Shown piece after piece: positions 1 through 6,095 of a stretch of DNA of 7,293 bases. A program made the position numbers and the translations under genes. How positions within the stretch are numbered: position 1 is the stretch's first letter; each line of letters opens with the position of its first letter. The notes below the pieces were generated by a model. It ran no database searches, was not told the DNA's origin, and saw only the letters and a program-made list of their open reading frames with translations. Source of the stretch: CAYOMP01 sp964405075 (GTDB lineage: Bacteria; Bacillota; Clostridia; Lachnospirales; Lachnospiraceae); NCBI GenBank assembly GCA_964405075.1, contig CAYOMP010000140.1, forward strand, positions 1 to 7,293, written 5' to 3'.

Positions 1-150
1 AATCTTAGGTTAATTATATAGATTAATTTACGACATTCATTTAAAAGAAATATGTAATATTACACTTATACGAATTGAGTGCGAAAGATTCGCAAGAGAG
101 TTTTGAATATAACGGTAGTTATAAAATGATTATATAAGTGGAATGTATAA
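1..150. other. Left-edge intergenic DNA, no gene seen
   Basis: All reading frames are broken by frequent stops and no ribosome binding site precedes any open stretch, so I see no gene. Two small symmetric elements stand out: a perfect 12-base palindrome TGTAATATTACA at 53-64, and a tight hairpin TGCGAA-AGA-TTCGCA at 80-94. The region lies beyond the terminator of the leftward DUF6056 gene. It is therefore probably a spacer or the control region of a gene past the left edge. Confidence 0.5.
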
Positions 151-151
151 A

Positions 152-195
152 AGAGGCTTTTGCAAATATGTGAAAACTATTTTGCAAAAGCCTCT
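152..195 (-). terminator. Intrinsic terminator of the DUF6056 gene, possibly bidirectional
   Basis: A perfect 15-base inverted repeat (AGAGGCTTTTGCAAA at 152-166, its complement at 181-195) encloses a 14-base loop. On the minus strand it begins 13 bases past the stop codon at 209-211 and is followed by CTTTTAT, a short U-run. On the plus strand the stem is followed by CTTTTAC, so it could also stop transcription entering from the left. The stem length makes this the strongest terminator in the window. Confidence 0.85.
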
Positions 196-208
196 CTTTT
201 ACTAATTT

Positions 209-1747
209 TTACTCAATTCTAACAACAGATTCTTTATTATAATATTCAGCAATCTTATAGTTACTATAATCATCGGCATCAGTTGTAATATCATCGAAGT
301 ATAAAATATCAGGATAAACCGTTAATGATTTTACAGTAACATTTTTTATGCTATCATCATTGTACATTTTTTCTCTTTCATCCATTTCCTTATCAAACTG
401 AGCTGCTTCGCCAGAAGATATTGTTGTTATAGCTCGCATTGTAAGACTGTTAGCAAAATCAACAGTTGAGAAATTCCATAATGCATAAAAACCACATACA
501 AAAATAATTACATTAACAAGAGTAGGCTTTATTTGTTGCAAAAAGCTTGAATACTTAGAGTTTTCTTTGAATGCACGATATTTGTTATAAATCCAACCTG
601 CATAATAAATTAGGTTGGCACATTCCAAAATAATAACAGCAAAATATATTATATCTAAGTATCTAGGTGCCGGAATACCATTTACTGCAAAGAAACCAGG
701 CATAAGAATTACGGCATACATACTATATGTAATTATTGTAAATGTTACTGGTTTTTTAAATTCATATTTTACTTTTTTCATTGCGAATAGTGCAATTACA
801 AAAACAAATAATAGTAAAATTTTTATAATAGTATTTGTATAAAGCTTAAGGTAACCAGAGCCTTTAATATACGACTTAATAATTGCAACCAAAGGATTTT
901 GCTGGTCGAAGAAGGTCTGACGTCTGCTGTTACCAGGAGAGAATACACATAATACAAAACCAATGTAATACACAACAGAAATAATAGCATAGCGAATTTT
1001 AAAGTTTTTATCCAATTTTTTATCAAAAAGAGCTTCTAATAAAAACATACTAATAGCTACAAAACCTGATAGAGTAATTGCAAAATGTCCACCAGCTGTA
1101 GCAAAGCCTATTAAGCAAATGGCAATACAATTTCCTATGCTAATTTTTTTGTTATAGAAACAAAGGCATATTTTCCCTAACATAATAAAGTATAAAAAGA
1201 AGAAAAAGGTATATCCGGCACCACCGCAATACCAATAGAAAGCTTCGTTGGCATTCGGTGTGAACTGCAAAACAGCAAAACAAGTAATACAAGAAATTAT
1301 AATGCTCCAGCTTGCATCAAATTTGAGAATTCTTCTCATTATAGCATCGCCAAAATAGAAAACTCCTAAAATACTAATTCCAAGTAAAATTGTTGAGTGT
1401 GTAAATGTAAGACTATCTGAGAAAATAGAAGGTCTTAAAGCTACTAAAAAACTCATGGCATATGTTCCCTGCCAAGATGCCCAGTTATTATAAGCACGTT
1501 GAACGGCAGCTCCAATAACTGCAAAGAAAGCGCTTATGCCTGAATTTTCTCTTAATGCAGCTTTGGTAAGTACTGAATAGTTAAAGTCATCAGCACTGGC
1601 ATGATTGAATATTCCAAGATATAACAAAGGAATAGTAGTTGCTATAAAAACTATAACTGCCAAAACCGCCAAAGTTTTCTTTGAAAGTACAATTTTGTGG
1701 AAAAATTTTTCCCAAAAGAAATTACAAGTATTAATTACCCAATTCAT
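209..1747 (-). CDS. DUF6056-type polytopic membrane protein, GT-C glycosyltransferase-like
   Basis: This 512-residue integral membrane protein has many hydrophobic segments, for example near 25-45, 150-165, 177-198, 205-240, 252-270, 305-323, 335-355, 366-385 and 408-425. Just after the first membrane span comes SADDF (51-55). An acidic pair at this place in the first external loop is typical of GT-C enzymes, which move sugars from polyprenyl-phosphate donors. NEAFYW (167-172), FSPGN (269-273) and RYLD (362-365) also look like family motifs, and the tail from about 440 is a soluble, probably extracytoplasmic segment. I recognise it as DUF6056-like by pattern; the enzymatic role is inference and the acceptor is unknown. 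The start at 1747 is set by AAGGAGG five bases upstream. An in-frame ATG at 1873 would add 42 residues but has no such site and would place the 1828-1841 operator inside the gene. No partner glycosyltransferase is adjacent, so it appears to be a single-gene unit. Confidence 0.8.
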   Translation of the reverse strand: MNWVINTCNFFWEKFFHKIVLSKKTLAVLAVIVFIATTIPLLYLGIFNHASADDFNYSVLTKAALRENSGISAFFAVIGAAVQRAYNNWASWQGTYAMSFLVALRPSIFSDSLTFTHSTILLGISILGVFYFGDAIMRRILKFDASWSIIISCITCFAVLQFTPNANEAFYWYCGGAGYTFFFFLYFIMLGKICLCFYNKKISIGNCIAICLIGFATAGGHFAITLSGFVAISMFLLEALFDKKLDKNFKIRYAIISVVYYIGFVLCVFSPGNSRRQTFFDQQNPLVAIIKSYIKGSGYLKLYTNTIIKILLLFVFVIALFAMKKVKYEFKKPVTFTIITYSMYAVILMPGFFAVNGIPAPRYLDIIYFAVIILECANLIYYAGWIYNKYRAFKENSKYSSFLQQIKPTLVNVIIFVCGFYALWNFSTVDFANSLTMRAITTISSGEAAQFDKEMDEREKMYNDDSIKNVTVKSLTVYPDILYFDDITTDADDYSNYKIAEYYNKESVVRIE

Positions 1748-1752
1748 AGGTT

Positions 1753-1759
1753 CCTCCTT
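1753..1759 (-). promoter_or_regulatory. Ribosome binding site that decides the DUF6056 start
   Basis: The minus strand reads AAGGAGG, then AACCT, then ATG (1747-1745). This near-consensus Shine-Dalgarno sequence with a 5-base spacer favours this start over the in-frame ATG 126 bases upstream. Confidence 0.85.
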
Positions 1760-1827
1760 AAATATGAATATGTATTTTATAAATGCAATCGTATTATGAA
1801 ACTTAAATAAGTTATAAAAATTAATAA

Positions 1828-1841
1828 TGAAAACGTTTGCA
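1828..1841 (-). promoter_or_regulatory. cre-like operator (CcpA/LacI-family binding site) upstream of DUF6056
   Basis: The minus strand reads TGCAAACGTTTTCA. It fits the relaxed cre pattern TGNAANCGNTNNCA at every fixed base, and it is a palindrome around the central CG except for one mismatched pair. LacI-family proteins, including the carbon catabolite regulator CcpA, bind such sites. It lies 80 bases upstream of the DUF6056 start codon, a natural place for control of that gene. Whether CcpA or another LacI-family protein binds cannot be read from sequence. Confidence 0.55.
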
Positions 1842-1951
1842 GTAAACATTATTACATAGCTTCTTTTTCCCATACATGGTCAATCATACTTTAAATATAA
1901 AAAAAATGGTAGTACTTTCATAAAAATTTAAGAAAATAGTAATTTGAAAAT

Positions 1952-1980
1952 GGTAAAAATGATAAAGAGATTTTTTTACC
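1952..1980 (-). terminator. Weak candidate terminator after the AraC gene
   Basis: GGTAAAAA (1952-1959) pairs with TTTTTACC (1973-1980) around a 13-base loop. On the minus strand the stem is followed by ATTTTC. It lies about 70 bases beyond the stop of the AraC gene. The stem is mostly A-T pairs and the U-run is short, so termination would be leaky at best and read-through into DUF6056 is possible. Confidence 0.3.
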
Positions 1981-2047
1981 GATTTTATGTTTCTTCAGCC
2001 ATAATGAGAATAAAGGTTATAAGAAAAAAATTTGAAAATACCAATAT

Positions 2048-2866
2048 TCATCTATTAAATAAATATTGTTTTCTAAATATACCGGGAGACTCGCCGTAGT
2101 AGTTTTTAAATGCTTTCGAGAAACTGTATTGGTCGGCATAGCACAAAATATTGGAAACATCCTGCAAAGAATATTCCGGATTGGATAGAAATGTCAAAGC
2201 ATGCGTCATGCGGCATTTTGTAAGGTACTGCTTTGGAGTCATGCCAATATTAAGATGGAAAAAACTTGAAAAGTATTTTTCACTCATATTCATATATTCG
2301 GCCAGATCTTTGACAGAAAGATTATGACATATATTATTATCGATGTAATCTAACAATGATTGTAGTCTAAAGGCAGGAGCGGGCTTTTGTTCACCATGAA
2401 ATGGAGTCTGTAAGCCGAATTGGGTTGATAAGCCTGAAAAAAAAGTTAAAAAGGAGGCATACAGGCAAAGGTTTGGAGCTTTCAGATGAATAAAGTTCTG
2501 TTGATATTCGGTGCACAGTTTGTCGGAAATGCTGTGGACATATTCATTTGAGTATAATCCCGCAGTATTATTGGAGGCTATAAGGTCAATATTGCTTCCT
2601 GCATACAGTGAAAAGAAAGTAACCAGAAAATAGCAGTGGTCGTCTCCAAAACACCATGCTTTATAAGTATCCCCCGGGTGAAATAAGAGTACATCGCCTT
2701 TGGCGGCCTTTATTGTCATTCCATTTATTTCAAGGGCAAGAGAACCTGAAATGATATTCCAGACAGTGTAGTTGCATTTGGTCTTTTTTTCCACCCATTT
2801 TTTATCATGATAGGAAATGTGGCAAAATTTAATATCAAGAGTCAGATTAAATAAATCCATTTCCAT
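2048..2866 (-). CDS. AraC-family transcriptional regulator
   Basis: This 272-residue DNA-binding regulator has a cupin-like sensor domain followed by the AraC helix-turn-helix pair. The N-terminal part (about 1-110) includes GSLALEINGM (41-50) and the segment KGDVLLFHPGD (56-66), typical of the sugar-binding cupin of such proteins. The C-terminal domain (about 168-272) has its first helix-turn-helix around LSVKDLAEYMNMSEKYFSSF (183-202). The second lies around 233-255, with the family pattern YADQYSFSKAFKNYYGESPG at 243-262. Length is normal. The start at 2866 follows GGGAGGT by 7 bases; the upstream in-frame ATG at 2926 lies ahead of the predicted transcription start near 2901, so I reject it. 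It is divergent from the GH2-GH28 pair, which suggests it is their local activator, induced by an oligosaccharide or uronic acid. The ligand is not predictable from what I see. Confidence 0.93.
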   Translation of the reverse strand: MEMDLFNLTLDIKFCHISYHDKKWVEKKTKCNYTVWNIISGSLALEINGMTIKAAKGDVLLFHPGDTYKAWCFGDDHCYFLVTFFSLYAGSNIDLIASNNTAGLYSNEYVHSISDKLCTEYQQNFIHLKAPNLCLYASFLTFFSGLSTQFGLQTPFHGEQKPAPAFRLQSLLDYIDNNICHNLSVKDLAEYMNMSEKYFSSFFHLNIGMTPKQYLTKCRMTHALTFLSNPEYSLQDVSNILCYADQYSFSKAFKNYYGESPGIFRKQYLFNR

Positions 2867-2873
2867 ACGGAGT

Positions 2874-2880
2874 ACCTCCC
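2874..2880 (-). promoter_or_regulatory. Ribosome binding site that decides the AraC-gene start
   Basis: The minus strand reads GGGAGGT, 7 bases before the ATG at 2866-2864. It supports this start over the in-frame ATG at 2926, which has no comparable site. Confidence 0.8.
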
Positions 2881-2907
2881 ATTGTTTTATTGAAGTAGTA
2901 TGAGTAA

Positions 2908-2936
2908 ATTGTATATGAATGAACACAAAATATCAA
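2908..2936 (-). promoter_or_regulatory. Sigma-A-type promoter of the AraC gene
   Basis: On the minus strand TTGATA (complement of 2931-2936) and TACAAT (complement of 2908-2913) are separated by exactly 17 bases, and each differs from consensus by one base. Transcription would begin near 2901, giving a leader of about 35 bases that contains the ribosome binding site. The -35 hexamer forms part of one of the inverted repeats described at 2931-2968, so a bound regulator could affect it directly. Confidence 0.7.
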
Positions 2937-2968
2937 TATTCACCTTACTTTTTGATAAATAGTGAATA
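2931..2968. repeat. Interleaved inverted repeats in the divergent control region
   Basis: Two inverted repeats overlap: TATCAA (2931-2936) with TTGATA (2952-2957), and TATTCAC (2937-2943) with GTGAATA (2962-2968). They lie between the AraC gene and the GH2 operon and overlap the AraC -35 box. This makes them candidate regulator sites. AraC-family proteins usually bind direct repeats, so the owner could be another protein. Confidence 0.4.
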
Positions 2969-2986
2969 CATAACGACATTGTTATG
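2969..2986. repeat. 18-base palindrome upstream of the GH2 promoter region
   Basis: CATAAC (2969-2974), a 6-base spacer GACATT, and GTTATG (2981-2986) form a perfect 6-6-6 dyad. It lies just upstream of the possible GH2 promoter boxes and overlaps the candidate -35 at 2979-2984. That position suits an activator or repressor operator. Confidence 0.35.
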
Positions 2987-3018
2987 GTCATTATTTTGAG
3001 ATACTTTTAGAGTATAAA
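2979..3018 (+). promoter_or_regulatory. Probable promoter region of the GH2-GH28 operon, weak boxes
   Basis: Two readings are possible. One is TTGTTA (2979-2984), a 17-base spacer and TACTTT (3002-3007). The other is TATAAA (3013-3018) with a poor -35, TTATTT (2991-2996), 16 bases upstream. Both are far from consensus, as expected for a promoter that needs an activator. Either places transcription start near 3014-3025, which supports translation from 3051 and not from the ATG at 3024. A small dyad ATACT-AGTAT (3001-3015) overlaps the boxes. Confidence 0.35.
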
Positions 3019-3050
3019 ATGATATGGGCGGAAGCCGGAAAGGCGAGAAT

Positions 3051-4724
3051 ATGATTAGATTATTTGAACAACACGTTTACAGAAAGCAGAAGGAGCTTGA
3101 TGGGATTTGGAATTTTCAAACACAGGAGGGAAAAAAATATTTACTACCTGTTCCGGGGTGCTGGGAGCAGCATCAAGAGCTTCTAACTTACAGAGGAAAG
3201 GGAACATATACAAGAGAGATTACCATTTATGAGGAAACTAACATCAGGCTTGAATTTAAGGGTGTAAGCCATACGGCAGATGTATACTTTGACGATAATT
3301 TTGTAGTGCATCATTACAATGCATTCACGGCTTTTAGTGGCATTGTTAAAAATGTAATGCCAGGAACTCATACCATCAGAGTCGAGGTGGACAATAGCTT
3401 TAGCGAAGCCTCGGCATTGCACGTACCAAATGACTATTATACTTACGGTGGCTTTAACAGAACCGTGGTGATGGAAGAAATAAATGATGTATATGTCAGA
3501 AATGTTCATTTTGAACCACATAAACAGGATGGTGTATGGACGGCAAAAATAACCCTTGATGTGGAAAATCTTTCCGAAAGCGCGAAAGAAATTGATGCAC
3601 AACTTAGCATTGCGGATAAGAACTTTGGCAGAAAGATTGAAATTGCAGGGGGTGCTGTGTCGACCTTTGATTTTGAAGAAAGTTTTGAGAATGTTAGGGA
3701 ATGGTTTGTCCTTAAGCCGGAATTATATTTATTCAAAACAGTTTTAAAAAAGGATAATACAGTTGTAGATGATTACATAGACAGAGTTGGATTCAGGGAG
3801 GTTACCATTGATGGAAGGCGAATTATGCTTAATGGAAACAAGATATTCTTAAAGGGCTTTAACAGACATGAAGATTATGGCACTTTAGGAAGTGCAGTGC
3901 CGTTTCAGGTAATGCTTCAGGATATGAATATGATGATGGAAATGGGTTCAAATGCAGTGAGAACCTGCCATTATCCCAATGATGAGATATTTCTTGATTT
4001 ATGTGATGAGATGGGGATTATGGTTTGGGAAGAAAATCATGCAAGAGGATTTGCACTTGACAGAATGTTAAATCCTAATTTTGACAGACAGTGCAGGGAT
4101 TGTATTGGTGAGATGATTTATCAGCATTTTAATCATCCTTCTATTGTAATCTGGGGGATTCTGAACGAATGTGCAAGTGAAACGCCTGAGGGTCGTGAAA
4201 AGTATAAGATGCAGTATGAGCAGATTAAGTCGTTGGATATTTCAAGACCGACAACATCGGCAACCTGCAGACACTTTACGGATATTTGTCTTGATCTTCC
4301 TGATGTGGTTTCATTCAATATGTATTCCGGTTGGTATCAGGATATTTCTGTCAATGAAAGGCATAAAAAGGAGATGGCATGGATTGATTCAGCGTCGGGA
4401 AAGGAAAAACCTGTGATTGTTAGTGAATTTGGGGCAGCGGCAATGTACGGCTTCAGAGACAGGGGACGTTGTAAGTGGAGTGAAGAGAGACAGGCAGATA
4501 TTATTCAGGAAAATCTTGAGGTATACAAGGAGGATGAGAGACTCACTGGAACATTTATCTGGCAGTTTGCAGATTGCAAGGTTACAGAAGAGGAGTGGTT
4601 TTCTACCAGAGTACGCTGTCATAACAATAAAGGTGTGGTAGATGAGTACAGAAGACCAAAGGAAGCCTTTGATATTGTAAAAAAATATTTTCTCCAAATG
4701 GGGGGTGTAGAGCATGGTGCTTGA
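3051..4724 (+). CDS. Glycoside hydrolase family 2 enzyme, probable cytoplasmic beta-glucuronidase or beta-galacturonidase
   Basis: This 557-residue retaining beta-glycosidase shows the three GH2 core parts: sugar-binding jelly roll (about 1-145), immunoglobulin-like domain (about 146-245) and TIM barrel (about 250-550). GFNRHED (269-275) and NAVRTCHYP (301-309) are GH2 signatures. The acid/base is Glu373 in LNE and the nucleophile is Glu459 in VSEFG. Compared from memory with E. coli beta-glucuronidase, D128, N423, Y429, W504 and the N525-x-K527-G motif match residues that hold a uronic acid, the NxK pair contacting its carboxylate. The active-site loop of E. coli GUS appears absent, so this is a no-loop type. 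Glucuronide versus galacturonide preference cannot be decided. There is no signal peptide. I chose ATG 3051, with AAAGG 7 bases upstream and the usual MIRLFE opening, over ATG 3024, which lacks a binding site. Its end overlaps the GH28 start by 11 bases. Confidence 0.9.
   Translation: MIRLFEQHVYRKQKELDGIWNFQTQEGKKYLLPVPGCWEQHQELLTYRGKGTYTREITIYEETNIRLEFKGVSHTADVYFDDNFVVHHYNAFTAFSGIVKNVMPGTHTIRVEVDNSFSEASALHVPNDYYTYGGFNRTVVMEEINDVYVRNVHFEPHKQDGVWTAKITLDVENLSESAKEIDAQLSIADKNFGRKIEIAGGAVSTFDFEESFENVREWFVLKPELYLFKTVLKKDNTVVDDYIDRVGFREVTIDGRRIMLNGNKIFLKGFNRHEDYGTLGSAVPFQVMLQDMNMMMEMGSNAVRTCHYPNDEIFLDLCDEMGIMVWEENHARGFALDRMLNPNFDRQCRDCIGEMIYQHFNHPSIVIWGILNECASETPEGREKYKMQYEQIKSLDISRPTTSATCRHFTDICLDLPDVVSFNMYSGWYQDISVNERHKKEMAWIDSASGKEKPVIVSEFGAAAMYGFRDRGRCKWSEERQADIIQENLEVYKEDERLTGTFIWQFADCKVTEEEWFSTRVRCHNNKGVVDEYRRPKEAFDIVKKYFLQMGGVEHGA
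4700..4707 (+). promoter_or_regulatory. Internal ribosome binding site for GH28, inside the GH2 gene
   Basis: GGGGGGTG ends 6 bases before the ATG at 4714 and lies within the last codons of GH2. The GH28 start overlaps the GH2 stop (4714-4724), so ribosomes finishing GH2 end beside this site. That arrangement favours translational coupling and matched amounts of the two enzymes. Confidence 0.7.
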
Positions 4725-5877
4725 TTTGTGTGAGTATAATGAGCTTAGTGAAGAAAAAAGAAAAGGATATATCCAGGAAGTGATAAACAGATGCGTTCTT
4801 GAGGGCGGTAGCAGAGTGGATATTCCGGAAGGGACATGGATTAGCGGACCGATTCATTTACAGAGTAATATAGAGCTTCACTTACGTGATAAAGCGATTA
4901 TTTCCTTCAGTGATATACCGGAGGATTATCTGCCGGTGGTATTTACCAGATGGGAGGGAATGGAATGTTATAATTATTCGCCTCTGATTTATGCGAATGG
5001 TTGTGAAAATGTGTCAATTACTGGAAATGGGAAGCTTGTAGGAAATGGTAGAAACTGGTGGAGTTGGAAAAAACTTCAGCATGAAGCAGCTAATGAACTA
5101 TGTTATGCACAGAGCAATGGTGTGCCTGTGGAGAAAAGAATCTATGGCACAAGGGAGGCTGCGCTTCGACCATCTTTTATACAGTTTATCGGATGTAAGA
5201 ATGTCATTTTAAAGGATTTTAGCATTGAGGATGGGCCACAGTGGACAATACATCCTGTATATTGCGAAAATGTGACTGTAAAGAATGTAGATGTTAGAAC
5301 CACAGGGCCGAACACAGACGGACTCAATCCTGATTCATGCAAAAATGTGAGGATTGAAGAATGCACATTTGAGACAGGTGATGATTGTATTGCAGTTAAC
5401 TCGGGTATGAACGAAGATGGATGGAGAGTAAATAAAACTTGTTCTGATATCAGCATTGTAAAATGCACAATGAATGGAGGACATGGAGCAATTGTTATCG
5501 GAAGCGGAATGAGCGGGGGTGTGGAAAATGTCTACGCTGCAGATTGCAGAATAAAAAATACAATGCAAGGATTAAGAATAAAGTCAATGCGTGGCAGAGG
5601 CGGATATATAAGGAATGTTCTTTTTGAAAATATTGAAATCGAAAATGTTTCTGAGGAAGCAATTCAGGTCAGCATGTTTTACCCATATAGTACTGTGAAA
5701 CCTGTAAGTTCGGTTCCGCCGGTCTTTGAGAAAATCACAGTTCGCAATGTTTATGGTTCTGCTAATAAACAGGCTTGTGTGATCAGAGGACTTGAGGATA
5801 GCCCTATAAAAAAACTGGTACTTGAAAATATTGATATAAAAGCAAAGGAAGCAGATATAGTTGAATATGTAGAATAG
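4714..5877 (+). CDS. Glycoside hydrolase family 28 enzyme (polygalacturonase family), probable cytoplasmic exo-enzyme
   Basis: This 387-residue inverting hydrolase of alpha-linked galacturonic acid belongs to GH28, with a right-handed beta-helix suggested by recurring segments such as CKNVILKDFSIEDG (161-174), ENVTVKNVDV (185-194) and KNVRIEECTFETGDD (210-224). All catalytic motifs of the family are visible: NTDG (200-203), GDD (222-224), GGHG (255-258, with His257) and RIK (288-290). The catalytic aspartates would be D202, D223 and D224. Length is close to the single-domain family norm. There is no signal peptide or binding module, unlike secreted pectinases, so it should act on short imported oligosaccharides, releasing terminal galacturonic acid. 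GH28 also includes rhamnogalacturonan hydrolases and RG-II alpha-galacturonidases, so the exact bond is open. It is translationally coupled to the upstream GH2 and shares its control by the divergent AraC regulator. Confidence 0.93.
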   Translation: MVLDLCEYNELSEEKRKGYIQEVINRCVLEGGSRVDIPEGTWISGPIHLQSNIELHLRDKAIISFSDIPEDYLPVVFTRWEGMECYNYSPLIYANGCENVSITGNGKLVGNGRNWWSWKKLQHEAANELCYAQSNGVPVEKRIYGTREAALRPSFIQFIGCKNVILKDFSIEDGPQWTIHPVYCENVTVKNVDVRTTGPNTDGLNPDSCKNVRIEECTFETGDDCIAVNSGMNEDGWRVNKTCSDISIVKCTMNGGHGAIVIGSGMSGGVENVYAADCRIKNTMQGLRIKSMRGRGGYIRNVLFENIEIENVSEEAIQVSMFYPYSTVKPVSSVPPVFEKITVRNVYGSANKQACVIRGLEDSPIKKLVLENIDIKAKEADIVEYVE

Positions 5878-5965
5878 GGACAGATGTACAAGAGCAGGCA
5901 GGGATATCGACAGTTAGATTAATAACCATACGATGATATGAAAAAAGAATAATCATAATAGCATT

Positions 5966-6003
5966 AGGACGTATGAGACGTAATAGTTTTATACGTCTTT
6001 TTT
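5966..6003 (+). terminator. Intrinsic terminator of the GH2-GH28 operon
   Basis: ATACGTC (5991-5997) pairs with GACGTAT (5968-5974), extendable by a G-U and an A-T pair, and is followed by six T residues (5998-6003). A second upstream copy, AGACGTA at 5976-5982, can pair with TACGTCT (5992-5998) instead, giving a tighter hairpin with a 9-base loop. Either fold ends in the same U-run. It lies about 90 bases after the GH28 stop. Confidence 0.8.
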
Positions 6004-6086
6004 CTGGAATTTTTAAGGATTATAGGCAATTATTCAAGTGTAAAGTTTGAGTTATATATTGTAATGTTTTTTTATCAAGGAAGCTG

Positions 6087-6095
6087 TGTTATAAT
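6087..6095 (+). promoter_or_regulatory. Extended -10 promoter for NfeD-M42
   Basis: TGTTATAAT combines a perfect -10 box, TATAAT (6090-6095), with the TGN extension at 6087-6089. The expected -35 position (about 6067-6072) is only a run of T, which an extended -10 can tolerate. Transcription would start near 6102, leaving a leader of about 120 bases. It lies beyond the GH28 terminator, so NfeD-M42 is a separate unit. Confidence 0.6.

Larger units (their letters stand above)
1748..2047. other. Intergenic region between the AraC gene and DUF6056
   Basis: These 300 bases are very AT-rich and hold no convincing gene. They contain the cre-like operator (1828-1841), a weak AT-rich stem-loop (1952-1980) and an imperfect direct repeat of about 20 bases (1930-1951 and 2021-2039). 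A weak leftward promoter is possible: TTGACC (complement of 1878-1883), then 19 bases, then TATGTA (complement of 1853-1858). It would start transcription close to the operator. The spacing is long and the -10 poor, so I do not call it separately. Confidence 0.4.

Noticed and set aside
1748..1873. 42-residue N-terminal extension of DUF6056 from the ATG at 1873
   Set aside because: No ribosome binding site precedes it, it would span the cre-like operator, and a consensus AAGGAGG sits just before the ATG at 1747.
2867..2926. 20-residue extension of the AraC protein from the ATG at 2926
   Set aside because: It overlaps a good promoter whose transcript would start near 2901, and GGGAGGT precedes the ATG at 2866.
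2969..2986. Possible cre site upstream of GH2
   Set aside because: The dyad lacks the central CG arrangement and fixed bases of a cre element, so it is listed only as an unassigned palindrome.
3024..3050. Nine-residue extension of GH2 from the ATG at 3024
   Set aside because: No ribosome binding site, it sits at or near the expected transcription start, and related GH2 proteins usually begin at the MIRLFE methionine.
3183..3602. 139-codon minus-strand open frame inside GH2
   Set aside because: It lies antisense to a gene with full GH2 motifs; the product shows no recognisable domain and no ribosome binding site is evident.
4389..4857. Overlapping minus-strand open frames at the GH2/GH28 junction
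   Set aside because: They are shadows of the two real coding frames and have composition typical of antisense reading.
5142..5568. Minus-strand open frames of 108 and 77 codons inside GH28
   Set aside because: They are antisense to the catalytic motifs of GH28, with no start signals or recognisable domains.
5885..5923. Twelve-codon frame just after GH28
   Set aside because: Very short, without a ribosome binding site, and expected by chance.
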